From Treponema sp. (GTDB taxonomy: Bacteria; Spirochaetota; Spirochaetia; Treponematales; Treponemataceae): a stretch of DNA of 7,234 bases. The DNA is taken from contig JAFYDO010000150.1 of assembly GCA_017544745.1 (NCBI GenBank), positions 1 to 7,234 on the forward strand. Direction: 5' to 3'. This document shows, one piece after another, positions 1-6,826 of this stretch. Each line of letters opens with the position of its first letter. Within the stretch, counting starts at the first letter, position 1. The notes under the pieces are model-generated. The model searched no databases and was not told the DNA's origin. It saw only the letters and a program-made list of their open reading frames with translations. Position numbers and translations under genes: made by a program.

Positions 1-254
1 CGGACCATGGCTGCTTCTGCACTTTCGCCGCCATCTACAAAGCCGCCGGGGAGACATAAAAAGCCTTTGCGCGGATCTTTGGCACGGACTTCGAACAGGA
101 CATTGTGCTGGTCATCATAAAGAACAATTCCAACTGCAGCTGCAATATTGCAGTAAAGGTCAAAACCGCAGTCGGAGCACAACCATTTTCTGTTGTTGCG
201 CCACTGTATATTTTTGCTGCCGCACATTGGGCACATGTTAAAATCATTTTTCAT
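1..254 (-). CDS. Zinc-ribbon NUDIX hydrolase, N-terminal part (runs off left edge)
   Basis: Reading from the ATG at 254-252 gives 84 complete codons, and the frame is still open at base 1. The protein starts MKNDFNMCPMCGSKN. Residues C8, C11, C26 and C29 form a CPxCG...CxxCG zinc ribbon. After it, residues 38-84 follow the NUDIX fold pattern: AAVGIVLYDD, then LFEVRAKDPRKG, then LPGGFVDGGES. G71 and E77 fit the start of the NUDIX box (GX5EX7REUXEEXGU). The last two bases (CG) require an arginine at position 85, exactly where the box expects R; the catalytic REUXEEXGU part lies beyond the window. NUDIX enzymes hydrolyse nucleoside diphosphates linked to another group; NADH or ADP-ribose type substrates are common for zinc-ribbon forms, but the substrate cannot be read here. 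The start overlaps the end of the ECF gene by 11 bases and has its own Shine-Dalgarno, suggesting translational coupling. Cytoplasmic: no signal peptide. Confidence 0.88.
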   Translation of the reverse strand, partial: MKNDFNMCPMCGSKNIQWRNNRKWLCSDCGFDLYCNIAAAVGIVLYDDQHNVLFEVRAKDPRKGFLCLPGGFVDGGESAEAAMV

Positions 255-2457
255 TAAAGCACCTCATAACAATTGCGTCTGCAAGCTTTTCTGATCTGCG
301 TACGGTTCTTATTACAAGCGGAACAATGAGAGGAACTACAGCTTTAATTCTACCAAGCTTGCGTTTTACCTTGCCAAGTCCTCCGCGGATAATCTGTGTT
401 TTTATAATATCAGCCGCTTCATCTACAAGCAAAGGAATAAAACGGAAAATAACTTCGAGAATCAAAATAAGATTTTTAGAAGGAATAATTTTTTTGAGGC
501 CGTCTATTAAATCGTATTCGGTTGTAGAAATAAAAAACGCGCTTATGCAGGAAAGAGCTGCGTAGGTTCGTAAAATTGAATTAAGACAGAACAGGAGTTT
601 GGACGGTGTAATTGTAAAAAAGCGCCAGGTGGTATAACAAACTTCGCCAGGGTGAACCGGTCCAAAAATAATCTGAAAAACTGCAAAAAAGCACAGGAAC
701 GGTAAAATATGCAGGGAAGTTTTTAGCAGGCGTCCAAGACGGAACTTTGCAAACATACAGTACACAATGCTAACCGCAAGCATAATGCTGCACGGAATTA
801 CAGAACGGAACATAAGCGAAAGCGTAAACAGCACCAGGAACAAAAGTATGCGCAGTCCTGCAGGAAGCTTTTCTAAAGGACACTTATTTTTCCAGCCGGA
901 GCCAGACAGACTTCTTGCAGTGTTACGCAGAGAGTCGAGCATTCTGGAAGACGGGTATGGGGACAATGGTGTATGCGGCCCTTCGTGCGGTTCCTGAGCT
1001 TGTCGAAGGACAGGGCCCCCACTCTGTTGATGTGGTTCCTGAGCTTGTCGAAGGACCGCGGCGGAATCTCCAACAACAACTCCGTCCTGGAGCTTTATTT
1101 CGCGGTCGGCAAAATCGGCTTCGGCGGCATGGTGTGTTGTAAAAAGAACGGTTTTTCCTTCGTCGGCAAGTGAACGGAGCATGTGCATAATTTTGTTGCG
1201 CGACTCTCCGTCAAGGCCAGCCGTAGGTTCATCAAAAAACAGAACGTTACGTTTCATTGCAAGAATACCTGCAATTGCAAGACGGCGCTGCTCTCCTCCA
1301 CTCAAGCCCGCAGACTGTCGCTCTGCATACTGTGCAAACGGAATTCCTGCCATATCCATTGATTTTTTTACAAGCTCTACAAGTTCTTTCCCCTTAACAC
1401 CGTTATTCTTTGGCGCAAAAGCAACATCATCGGCAGCAAAAGCTTCGAACAAAGCAGCTGCACAGTTTTGCTGGGCCAGAGCCGGATATTCCGAACAATA
1501 AATCTGCCCGCCGGATGGAGTCAAAAGCCCCGCACCCAGTTCCAATAATGTAGATTTACCCGTCCCCGAAGCGCCGGTCAGAGCAGTAAGGCTTCCTTCA
1601 TAAAGAGAAAAAGAAACCTTGTTTATAACTTCCTTTTCTGTTTTAGAATCGTAGCAAAAGCTTATATCATTAAAAGCAAAGGTTGCAGCTGCTGTACCGT
1701 CACTCAGTTTTTTTTCAAAAGCAGAACGGTCGCGCTTACTAAGAGGAACTCCTGTAACTCGCTGAACAAAAGGAGGTCTTTCCAGAAAATCGGCAGCGCT
1801 TCCTTCATAAAAAAGGCGACCATTGTCCAGCCCAATTACTTTTTGAGCCTTGGAAACTGCTTCTATATCATGAGTAATATGAATGATTGTTGTACCCTGC
1901 TTGTTCAAAGCCTCCAGCAACTCAAATATATTCTGGCGCGATTCCAGATCCAGCATTGCAACTGCTTCGTCCAGAATAAGGATATCGGGCTGGATAGCAA
2001 GCATACCCGCTACTGCAAGCTTTTGTGTCTGTCCAAGCGAAAGAAGATTGGAAAGACTTTCTGCCTTGTCCAAAAGCTCGGTCATAGAAAGGCACTCAAT
2101 TGTGCGCATCTCAACTTCGTCATTTTTAAGATGAAGGTTTTGCGGACCAAAAGCAGTATCTCTGTAAACCTTACTGCTTATAATCTGATCTTTTGGGGAT
2201 TGAAAAACAAGGCCTATTCGTTTGCCCGGCTCCACTTCAATGCTTCCTTCCTGAATATCAAGAAGTCCGCAGATAAGACGGCACAACGTACTTTTACCGC
2301 TGCCGTTTGCACCTACTATTGCAGTATAGGAGCCAGATTCAATATAAAAAGAAATACCATCCAGGGCGGCATTGCCATCCTGGATAGAATATGAGTAAGA
2401 TAGGTTTTGTATCTTGATTATTTCTTTAGTTTCCCTCAGGGAATTTGAGTGTAACAT
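244..2457 (-). CDS. Fused ECF transporter core: EcfA-EcfA-EcfT in one chain
   Basis: This 737-residue protein combines the three energizing parts of an energy-coupling factor (ECF) importer for vitamins or metals. ATPase domain 1 (about 14-225): Walker A GANGSGKST 49-57, Q-loop Q86 in VFQSPKDQ, signature LSLGQ 139-143, Walker B with E164, H196. ATPase domain 2 (about 258-465): Walker A GASGTGKST 295-303, Q330, signature LSGGEQ 385-390, Walker B VLFFDE 405-410, H442. A linker (466-530) carries two VLRQAQEPH units from a DNA repeat. The EcfT part (about 535-737) has several hydrophobic segments and coupling motifs IRG (690-692) and MRC (731-733), where the family usually has ARG. Both catalytic glutamates are present. 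Separate or paired EcfA genes are usual; an A-A-T fusion is uncommon. No S component is visible, so the substrate is unknown. The ATG overlaps the fecR-like gene by 32 bases and has only a weak ribosome site (GGA, seven bases upstream). EcfA homology begins near residue 14, so the first 13 residues are uncertain. Confidence 0.9.
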   Translation of the reverse strand: MLHSNSLRETKEIIKIQNLSYSYSIQDGNAALDGISFYIESGSYTAIVGANGSGKSTLCRLICGLLDIQEGSIEVEPGKRIGLVFQSPKDQIISSKVYRDTAFGPQNLHLKNDEVEMRTIECLSMTELLDKAESLSNLLSLGQTQKLAVAGMLAIQPDILILDEAVAMLDLESRQNIFELLEALNKQGTTIIHITHDIEAVSKAQKVIGLDNGRLFYEGSAADFLERPPFVQRVTGVPLSKRDRSAFEKKLSDGTAAATFAFNDISFCYDSKTEKEVINKVSFSLYEGSLTALTGASGTGKSTLLELGAGLLTPSGGQIYCSEYPALAQQNCAAALFEAFAADDVAFAPKNNGVKGKELVELVKKSMDMAGIPFAQYAERQSAGLSGGEQRRLAIAGILAMKRNVLFFDEPTAGLDGESRNKIMHMLRSLADEGKTVLFTTHHAAEADFADREIKLQDGVVVGDSAAVLRQAQEPHQQSGGPVLRQAQEPHEGPHTPLSPYPSSRMLDSLRNTARSLSGSGWKNKCPLEKLPAGLRILLFLVLFTLSLMFRSVIPCSIMLAVSIVYCMFAKFRLGRLLKTSLHILPFLCFFAVFQIIFGPVHPGEVCYTTWRFFTITPSKLLFCLNSILRTYAALSCISAFFISTTEYDLIDGLKKIIPSKNLILILEVIFRFIPLLVDEAADIIKTQIIRGGLGKVKRKLGRIKAVVPLIVPLVIRTVRRSEKLADAIVMRCFNEK
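260..265 (-). promoter_or_regulatory. Ribosome binding site of the NUDIX gene
   Basis: GAGGTG on the minus strand lies five bases before the ATG at 254-252, inside the last codons of the ECF gene. It supports this ATG as the true start rather than the out-of-frame ATG at 247. Confidence 0.75.
989..1011 (-). repeat. 23-base repeat, copy 2 in the ECF gene (encodes VLRQAQEP)
   Basis: Identical over 23 bases to the copy at 1034-1056, in the same orientation, and starting exactly 45 bases (15 codons) from it, so both copies stay in the same frame (V483 to P490, then H491). The bases between the copies and after them differ, so this looks like two insertions or an old tandem duplication rather than a recent one. 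Confidence 0.85.
1034..1056 (-). repeat. 23-base repeat, copy 1 in the ECF gene (encodes VLRQAQEP)
   Basis: The minus strand reads GTCCTTCGACAAGCTC followed by AGGAACC and is identical over 23 bases to the copy at 989-1011. It is read in frame as V468 to P475 of the ECF protein, followed by H476. From memory, this word (other frames give FDKLR and, on the opposite strand, PELVEG) is a dispersed repeat seen in unrelated genes of many bacteria; that must be confirmed by a search. Only its ends (CCT/AGG) are self-complementary, so it is not a good hairpin alone. Confidence 0.85.
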
Positions 2458-3286
2458 CTACAGATCCAGTCTGAGGAGTACTAGAACCTGGAGTAGCACC
2501 ACCACCTGCGCCTGCACCAACAGTAGCAGCAGTAGCACCACTAGCCTGGCCGTCCTTGTCCGAAGCAGTACTTACTACAGTCTTTGCTTTACCAGCCTTT
2601 TTCTTTGCTTCATCAAATGGATCAGAGGTTTCACCATCCTTATTGATTGTAGAAGACTGTCCGGCACCTACAACCTTTGCACCCTTAGGAGCGTTGTCGG
2701 TAATTTCGTCTGCAGGAGTTGTTGCATCTGCAGGTCCCTGGTCTTCTGAACCACCCTCTTCATCACCTTCTTCAGAATCATCTTCTGTTGCAGGTGTAAG
2801 AGGAACATAATCGTCAATATCATAGTAAACAATAGCACCGGAATAAACTTCTGCAGTTCCATCTGAATAAACGGCAAAGTCTGTACCACGAACCGACGCA
2901 ACTCCAACAGAAGTGCGGGCTTCGTATTCAATTTTCTTACCGCTTGTATGTGTTACCTTGGAACGAACAGCACCTGTGTCTACCTTAAGACTTACAGTTT
3001 CCTTTGTGCTTGAAGAACGAAGAGTTTCCAGAGTTACGCGTGAAAGAGCAGGAACTGCCATTACAGAACCATTATAATTCAAGCGGGCTTCTGACTGAAA
3101 ACCTGTACTTACTGTTTCGCTTTCTTTTACTTCGTCGCCAACCTTGAGTGCAACCCAGGTGTCTCCGCGACTAACTTCTACCTTACCTTTAACGTAAGTA
3201 ACTTTAGCACTTGCAGCAAATGCCGAACCACATGTAAGTGCTGCTAAAACTGCAGCGAGCAACAATTTAGAAATAATTCTTTTCAT
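2426..3286 (-). CDS. Exported FecR-domain protein with acidic and Gly/Ala-rich tail
   Basis: The chosen start (MKRIISK) lies five bases after a near-perfect GGAGGTGA; an upstream in-frame ATG at 3301 overlaps that ribosome site and is unlikely. Length is 286 residues. Residues 1-24 form a signal peptide (KR, hydrophobic core, SAFA cleavage). Residues about 54-155 match a FecR beta domain: VSTGFQSEARLNYNGS, then LKVDTGAVRSKV, then the hallmark TSVGVASVRGTDFAVYSDG at 125-143. An acidic stretch follows (about 167-183), then a K/A-rich part and a Gly/Ala/Ser/Thr-rich tail, probably disordered. In the iron-uptake paradigm FecR is a membrane-spanning sigma regulator; here there is no internal membrane helix, no anti-sigma N-terminus and no FecI gene nearby, so a structural or binding role in the periplasm is more likely. 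C19 lies near the cleavage site but T18 precedes it, so a lipoprotein is less likely. It starts 28 bases after the barrel gene. Confidence 0.88.
   Translation of the reverse strand: MKRIISKLLLAAVLAALTCGSAFAASAKVTYVKGKVEVSRGDTWVALKVGDEVKESETVSTGFQSEARLNYNGSVMAVPALSRVTLETLRSSSTKETVSLKVDTGAVRSKVTHTSGKKIEYEARTSVGVASVRGTDFAVYSDGTAEVYSGAIVYYDIDDYVPLTPATEDDSEEGDEEGGSEDQGPADATTPADEITDNAPKGAKVVGAGQSSTINKDGETSDPFDEAKKKAGKAKTVVSTASDKDGQASGATAATVGAGAGGGATPGSSTPQTGSVDVTLKFPEGN
2431..2443. other. Small hairpin over the fecR-like/ECF gene junction
   Basis: TTCCCTCAGGGAA has five-base perfect arms (TTCCC/GGGAA) around three bases. On the minus strand it lies just before the stop codon of the fecR-like gene and inside the first codons of the ECF gene, and contains GAGGGA. 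It could affect translation at the overlap. There is no U-run, so it is not a terminator. It may be chance. Confidence 0.3.
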
Positions 3287-3291
3287 AAAAA

Positions 3292-3299
3292 TCACCTCC
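3292..3299 (-). promoter_or_regulatory. Ribosome binding site that decides the FecR-protein start
   Basis: GGAGGTGA on the minus strand, then five T bases, then the ATG at 3286. This fixes the start five codons inside the longest open frame. Confidence 0.85.
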
Positions 3300-3314
3300 A
3301 TTATAAGTCATGCA

Positions 3315-4430
3315 TTAGAATGCAAGAGCAATATTCAAATTAGCAGTGTAGTTATTCTGTTTTGCAGGAGTTGTATCAATTACAGCAGTAACATTTAAAC
3401 CAACCTGCAGATCAGAGAAAATATTGTATACAAAGCCGGCACTAACATCTGCACCAGCGCCTGCATACTTTGCTTTTTCTGTATCGTATGCAATCTTGTA
3501 TTTTGCACCAAGGTCAAAACACATTACATCGGTACCGTAAGTAAAGCCTACCTTTGGAGCAATCTTACCGCTAACTTCTGCGCTCTTTGCAGAAGCCGAA
3601 GTATAAGCAGCAAGCTTACCCTGATTAGCAGAACCAAAATCAATTCCTGCATTAATTGCAATTTCATCTGCAGGGAAGATATAAATTGTAAGGCCTGTGT
3701 AGTTCATAAAGTTCTTGAACTTAGCAGAACCAAAAGAACTTGCAAAATTGTAATAAACACTGTTTGTAATTGGACCAGCAAGAGCTATGTTTGCATAGAA
3801 CATATTGCTCTTGTTTGCACCGCAGTCCAAAAGGGCATAACCCTGGAGTGTAAGATTCTGATTGAGGAACAAAGAAGGAAGCTCAACTGTAAGACCAATT
3901 GGAGCAAAGGCATAAGCCAGGTTATAAACCTTGTTCTGTTTTTCTGGAGCAACTGCCATGGCAACATTAAGGCCATTTAGGAGTCCTGTGTAACCGGCAT
4001 ACAAACCAAGCTTTACAGAATCCAAAGCATATACTGCAGAAAAACCGTCGCTTGTCTGGGCAATAACAGCACCAGTTGCATCTGCTACAGAAAAGCGTCC
4101 TGCGTTGATTGTAAGAAGTCCGCTTCCTGCGTTGATTTTTCCATCAAGCTTAAAAAGTGTAAGGTCTACGATGTTTACAAACTCTTTTGCATCTTTATTT
4201 GCAGTAAAATTGTATTTGTAAAGACCTTCTCCTGTGAGCTTAAACTTTGAGTCTCCAAGAGGAGCCTTGAACCACAGTGAAAGTGCATTAGACTGCTTAA
4301 AGGTAATTGCTTTAAAATCAGGAGTTGTAATTCCTGTATCATCTTTAAGAACTCCGCCCCATTCAAAAGCAGTAAGTGGAGCAGAAAGAATTAAAAGTGC
4401 TGTACAAATTGAAATAATATGCTTTTTCAT
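3315..4430 (-). CDS. Predicted outer-membrane beta-barrel protein
   Basis: This 371-residue protein starts MKKHIIS. A signal peptide covers residues 1-21 (hydrophobic core, cleavage after PLTA), giving a mature protein beginning FEWGG. The rest alternates polar and hydrophobic/aromatic residues in strand-length blocks (for example KLGLYAGYTG, NLTLQGYALLD, FDLGAKYKIAY, LQVGLNVTAVID), with turns rich in N, G, D and K. It ends in ...NLNIALAF; a final strand with a C-terminal phenylalanine is the usual recognition signal for the BAM outer-membrane assembly machinery. These features point to a barrel in the outer membrane, perhaps a porin or channel. I do not recognise a named family, and no substrate can be given. 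The start is supported by AGGAG seven bases upstream, overlapping the TAG stop of the preceding gene. It lies 28 bases before the FecR-domain gene, so the two are probably made together. A periplasmic-facing partner role for the FecR protein is inference only. Confidence 0.82.
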   Translation of the reverse strand: MKKHIISICTALLILSAPLTAFEWGGVLKDDTGITTPDFKAITFKQSNALSLWFKAPLGDSKFKLTGEGLYKYNFTANKDAKEFVNIVDLTLFKLDGKINAGSGLLTINAGRFSVADATGAVIAQTSDGFSAVYALDSVKLGLYAGYTGLLNGLNVAMAVAPEKQNKVYNLAYAFAPIGLTVELPSLFLNQNLTLQGYALLDCGANKSNMFYANIALAGPITNSVYYNFASSFGSAKFKNFMNYTGLTIYIFPADEIAINAGIDFGSANQGKLAAYTSASAKSAEVSGKIAPKVGFTYGTDVMCFDLGAKYKIAYDTEKAKYAGAGADVSAGFVYNIFSDLQVGLNVTAVIDTTPAKQNNYTANLNIALAF

Positions 4431-4437
4431 TTTGATT

Positions 4438-4442
4438 CTCCT
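4438..4442 (-). promoter_or_regulatory. Ribosome binding site of the barrel gene, overlapping the upstream stop
   Basis: Minus-strand TAGGAG: the TAG stop (4443-4441) of the upstream gene is part of the AGGAG ribosome site, seven bases before the barrel ATG. This arrangement suggests translational coupling. Confidence 0.75.
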
Positions 4443-4920
4443 ACTCTACATCCATACTCATGCATTCATCATCGCCACCGTACTTAACCATACAGGTAGT
4501 AAGAATGCTCAAGGCTTCGCGACCGCTTACAAAAGAGTTAGGGTCTGCGGATTCTGGGATAACACCATCTGTCTTTAATTTCTTAAAAGCATAGCGTGGA
4601 GAACCTTTGGTAAGCTTGTAAAAAAGACCACCATTTACATTAGGCCACATCTGGAGGTAAATAAATGCAAGATTCTGCATATATACTTCCTGATTTGCGG
4701 CAACCAGTTCGGGCAGCTGTCCCTGTGAATACAAAACACTTATAGCATCATCATAACCCTGATCTTCGGTTATAAGATTCTGATGAATTGCTGAAAGATA
4801 GCAAACCTGTCCGTATGTAACCTCATCCGAATTAAGGATGTTGGTAACTTCCTGAGCTGACTGAGCAAAAGCCAGAGCCCCTGTAAGCAAAACAAATAAT
4901 ATAGATAAAACCTTTCTCAT
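4441..4920 (-). CDS. Exported protein of unknown function, first gene of the operon
   Basis: I do not recognise this 159-residue protein. It starts MRKVLSILFVLLTG, and residues 1-19 form a signal peptide cleaved after ALAFA. The mature part of about 140 residues is mostly helical in appearance, without further membrane segments, and has three cysteines (C40, C143, C153). Two stretches (about 33-70 and 107-140) each look like a helix-turn-helix of S-layer-homology style: EVTYGQVCYLSA...LYSQGQLP and RYAFKKLKTDGVIP...FVSGREALSIL. This resemblance is weak and is an inference. Location: periplasm or cell surface. The ATG at 4920 was chosen because the signal peptide begins there; a longer frame opening with TTG at 4941 adds only CCKIFF-type residues. 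No Shine-Dalgarno precedes the ATG, and a good promoter ends seven bases before it, so the mRNA may be leaderless. The barrel gene follows after 10 bases. Confidence 0.8.
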   Translation of the reverse strand: MRKVLSILFVLLTGALAFAQSAQEVTNILNSDEVTYGQVCYLSAIHQNLITEDQGYDDAISVLYSQGQLPELVAANQEVYMQNLAFIYLQMWPNVNGGLFYKLTKGSPRYAFKKLKTDGVIPESADPNSFVSGREALSILTTCMVKYGGDDECMSMDVE

Positions 4921-4927
4921 AAAGAAT

Positions 4928-4956
4928 ATTTTACAACACAAAGGGATAATTGTCTA
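4928..4956 (-). promoter_or_regulatory. Sigma70-like promoter of the envelope/ECF operon
   Basis: On the minus strand, TAGACA (4956-4951, five of six to TTGACA), a 17-base spacer, and TAAAAT (4933-4928, five of six to TATAAT). Only ATTCTTT separates the -10 box from the ATG at 4920, so transcription would begin at or one base before the start codon. It lies just downstream of the groEL terminator, as expected for an independent operon promoter. Confidence 0.6.
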
Positions 4957-4971
4957 TAAAGATTTACGGAT

Positions 4972-5011
4972 AAAAAAAGCCTGAGGGCGGAGTGAGTCCT
5001 CAGGCTTTTTT
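4972..5011 (-). terminator. Intrinsic terminator of groEL
   Basis: An eight-base perfect GC-rich stem (GCCTGAGG 4979-4986 with CCTCAGGC 4998-5005) is extended by A-T pairs on both sides and, inside the loop, by a G-T and a C-G pair. On the minus strand it ends in a run of seven U. It begins 17 bases after the groEL stop. The plus strand also has a T-run, so it could act in both directions, though no plus-strand gene converges on it. Confidence 0.92.
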
Positions 5012-5028
5012 CTTATATATGCCTATTA

Positions 5029-6669
<1,641 letters not shown>

Positions 6670-6695
6670 TTAATTTGAATAATTATTTACTATTA

Positions 6696-6724
6696 AAGAT
6701 ATTGAAAAAAACACGATTCGGCAA
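6696..6724 (-). promoter_or_regulatory. Possible groEL promoter (weak)
   Basis: On the minus strand, TTGCCG (6724-6719, four of six) and TATCTT (6701-6696, four of six) with a 17-base spacer; transcription would start about 35 bases before the groEL ATG. Nothing better was found in the region, but the match is modest. Confidence 0.3.
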
Positions 6725-6763
6725 CAAAAAAATGCATTTTCTGTAACTATACACAATTACAAC

Positions 6764-6790
6764 GGTTTGCATAGTAAACCATGGTAAACC
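6764..6790. promoter_or_regulatory. Phased half-site array, candidate operator
   Basis: Three seven-base half-sites start exactly 10 bases apart: GGTTTGC (6764-6770, inverted), GTAAACC (6774-6780) and GTAAACC (6784-6790). The first two form a 17-base dyad with one mismatch around ATA. The 10-base pitch puts all three on one face of the helix, as expected for a regulator bound cooperatively. It lies 37 bases before the plus-strand lipoprotein start and about 110 bases before the groEL start, so the lipoprotein gene is the more likely target. Confidence 0.5.
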
Positions 6791-6795
6791 AGAAT
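6767..6795 (+). promoter_or_regulatory. Possible promoter of the lipoprotein gene (weak)
   Basis: TTGCAT (6767-6772), a 17-base spacer and CAGAAT (6790-6795, four of six to TATAAT). The fit is poor, but the boxes fall within the half-site array and at the edge of the following palindrome, which would suit a regulated promoter. Confidence 0.25.
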
Positions 6796-6806
6796 GTGCG
6801 CACATT
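6793..6806. promoter_or_regulatory. Perfect 14-base palindrome, candidate operator
   Basis: AATGTGCGCACATT is its own reverse complement. It lies 20 bases before the lipoprotein ATG, next to the half-site array, and would overlap or closely follow the start of transcription. It has no U-run and is not a terminator. A dimeric repressor site is the simplest reading. Confidence 0.5.
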
Positions 6807-6817
6807 TTACATTTTTT

Positions 6818-6823
6818 GGAGGA
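6818..6823 (+). promoter_or_regulatory. Ribosome binding site of the lipoprotein gene
   Basis: GGAGGA three bases before the ATG at 6827 (GGAGG with four) is a strong Shine-Dalgarno and supports that start. Confidence 0.85.
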
Positions 6824-6826
6824 CCT

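Noticed and set aside
35..247. 70-codon open frame on the minus strand starting at 247
   Set aside because: It is the wrong frame. The frame from the ATG at 254 encodes a zinc ribbon and NUDIX box and has a ribosome site.
989..1056. CRISPR-like direct repeats
   Set aside because: Only two copies with a 22-base gap, inside a coding frame, and with no cas genes; better explained as a dispersed repeat.
1843..2394. 183-codon open frame on the plus strand
   Set aside because: Lies wholly opposite ATPase domain 1 of the ECF gene, has no ribosome site, and its translation is Cys/Lys-rich with no recognisable domain; an antisense shadow.
2431..2443. Terminator between the FecR-domain and ECF genes
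   Set aside because: Only a five-base stem with no U-run; transcription is expected to continue.
2426..3286. Classical FecR regulator of an iron-uptake sigma factor
   Set aside because: No membrane-spanning segment after the signal peptide, no anti-sigma region and no sigma factor gene in the window.
3287..3301. Upstream ATG at 3301 for the FecR-domain gene
   Set aside because: It would place the Shine-Dalgarno inside the coding sequence and add MEVIF before a normal signal peptide.
4921..4941. TTG start at 4941 for the first operon gene
   Set aside because: It lies within the predicted promoter, has no ribosome site and would put seven odd residues before a complete signal peptide.
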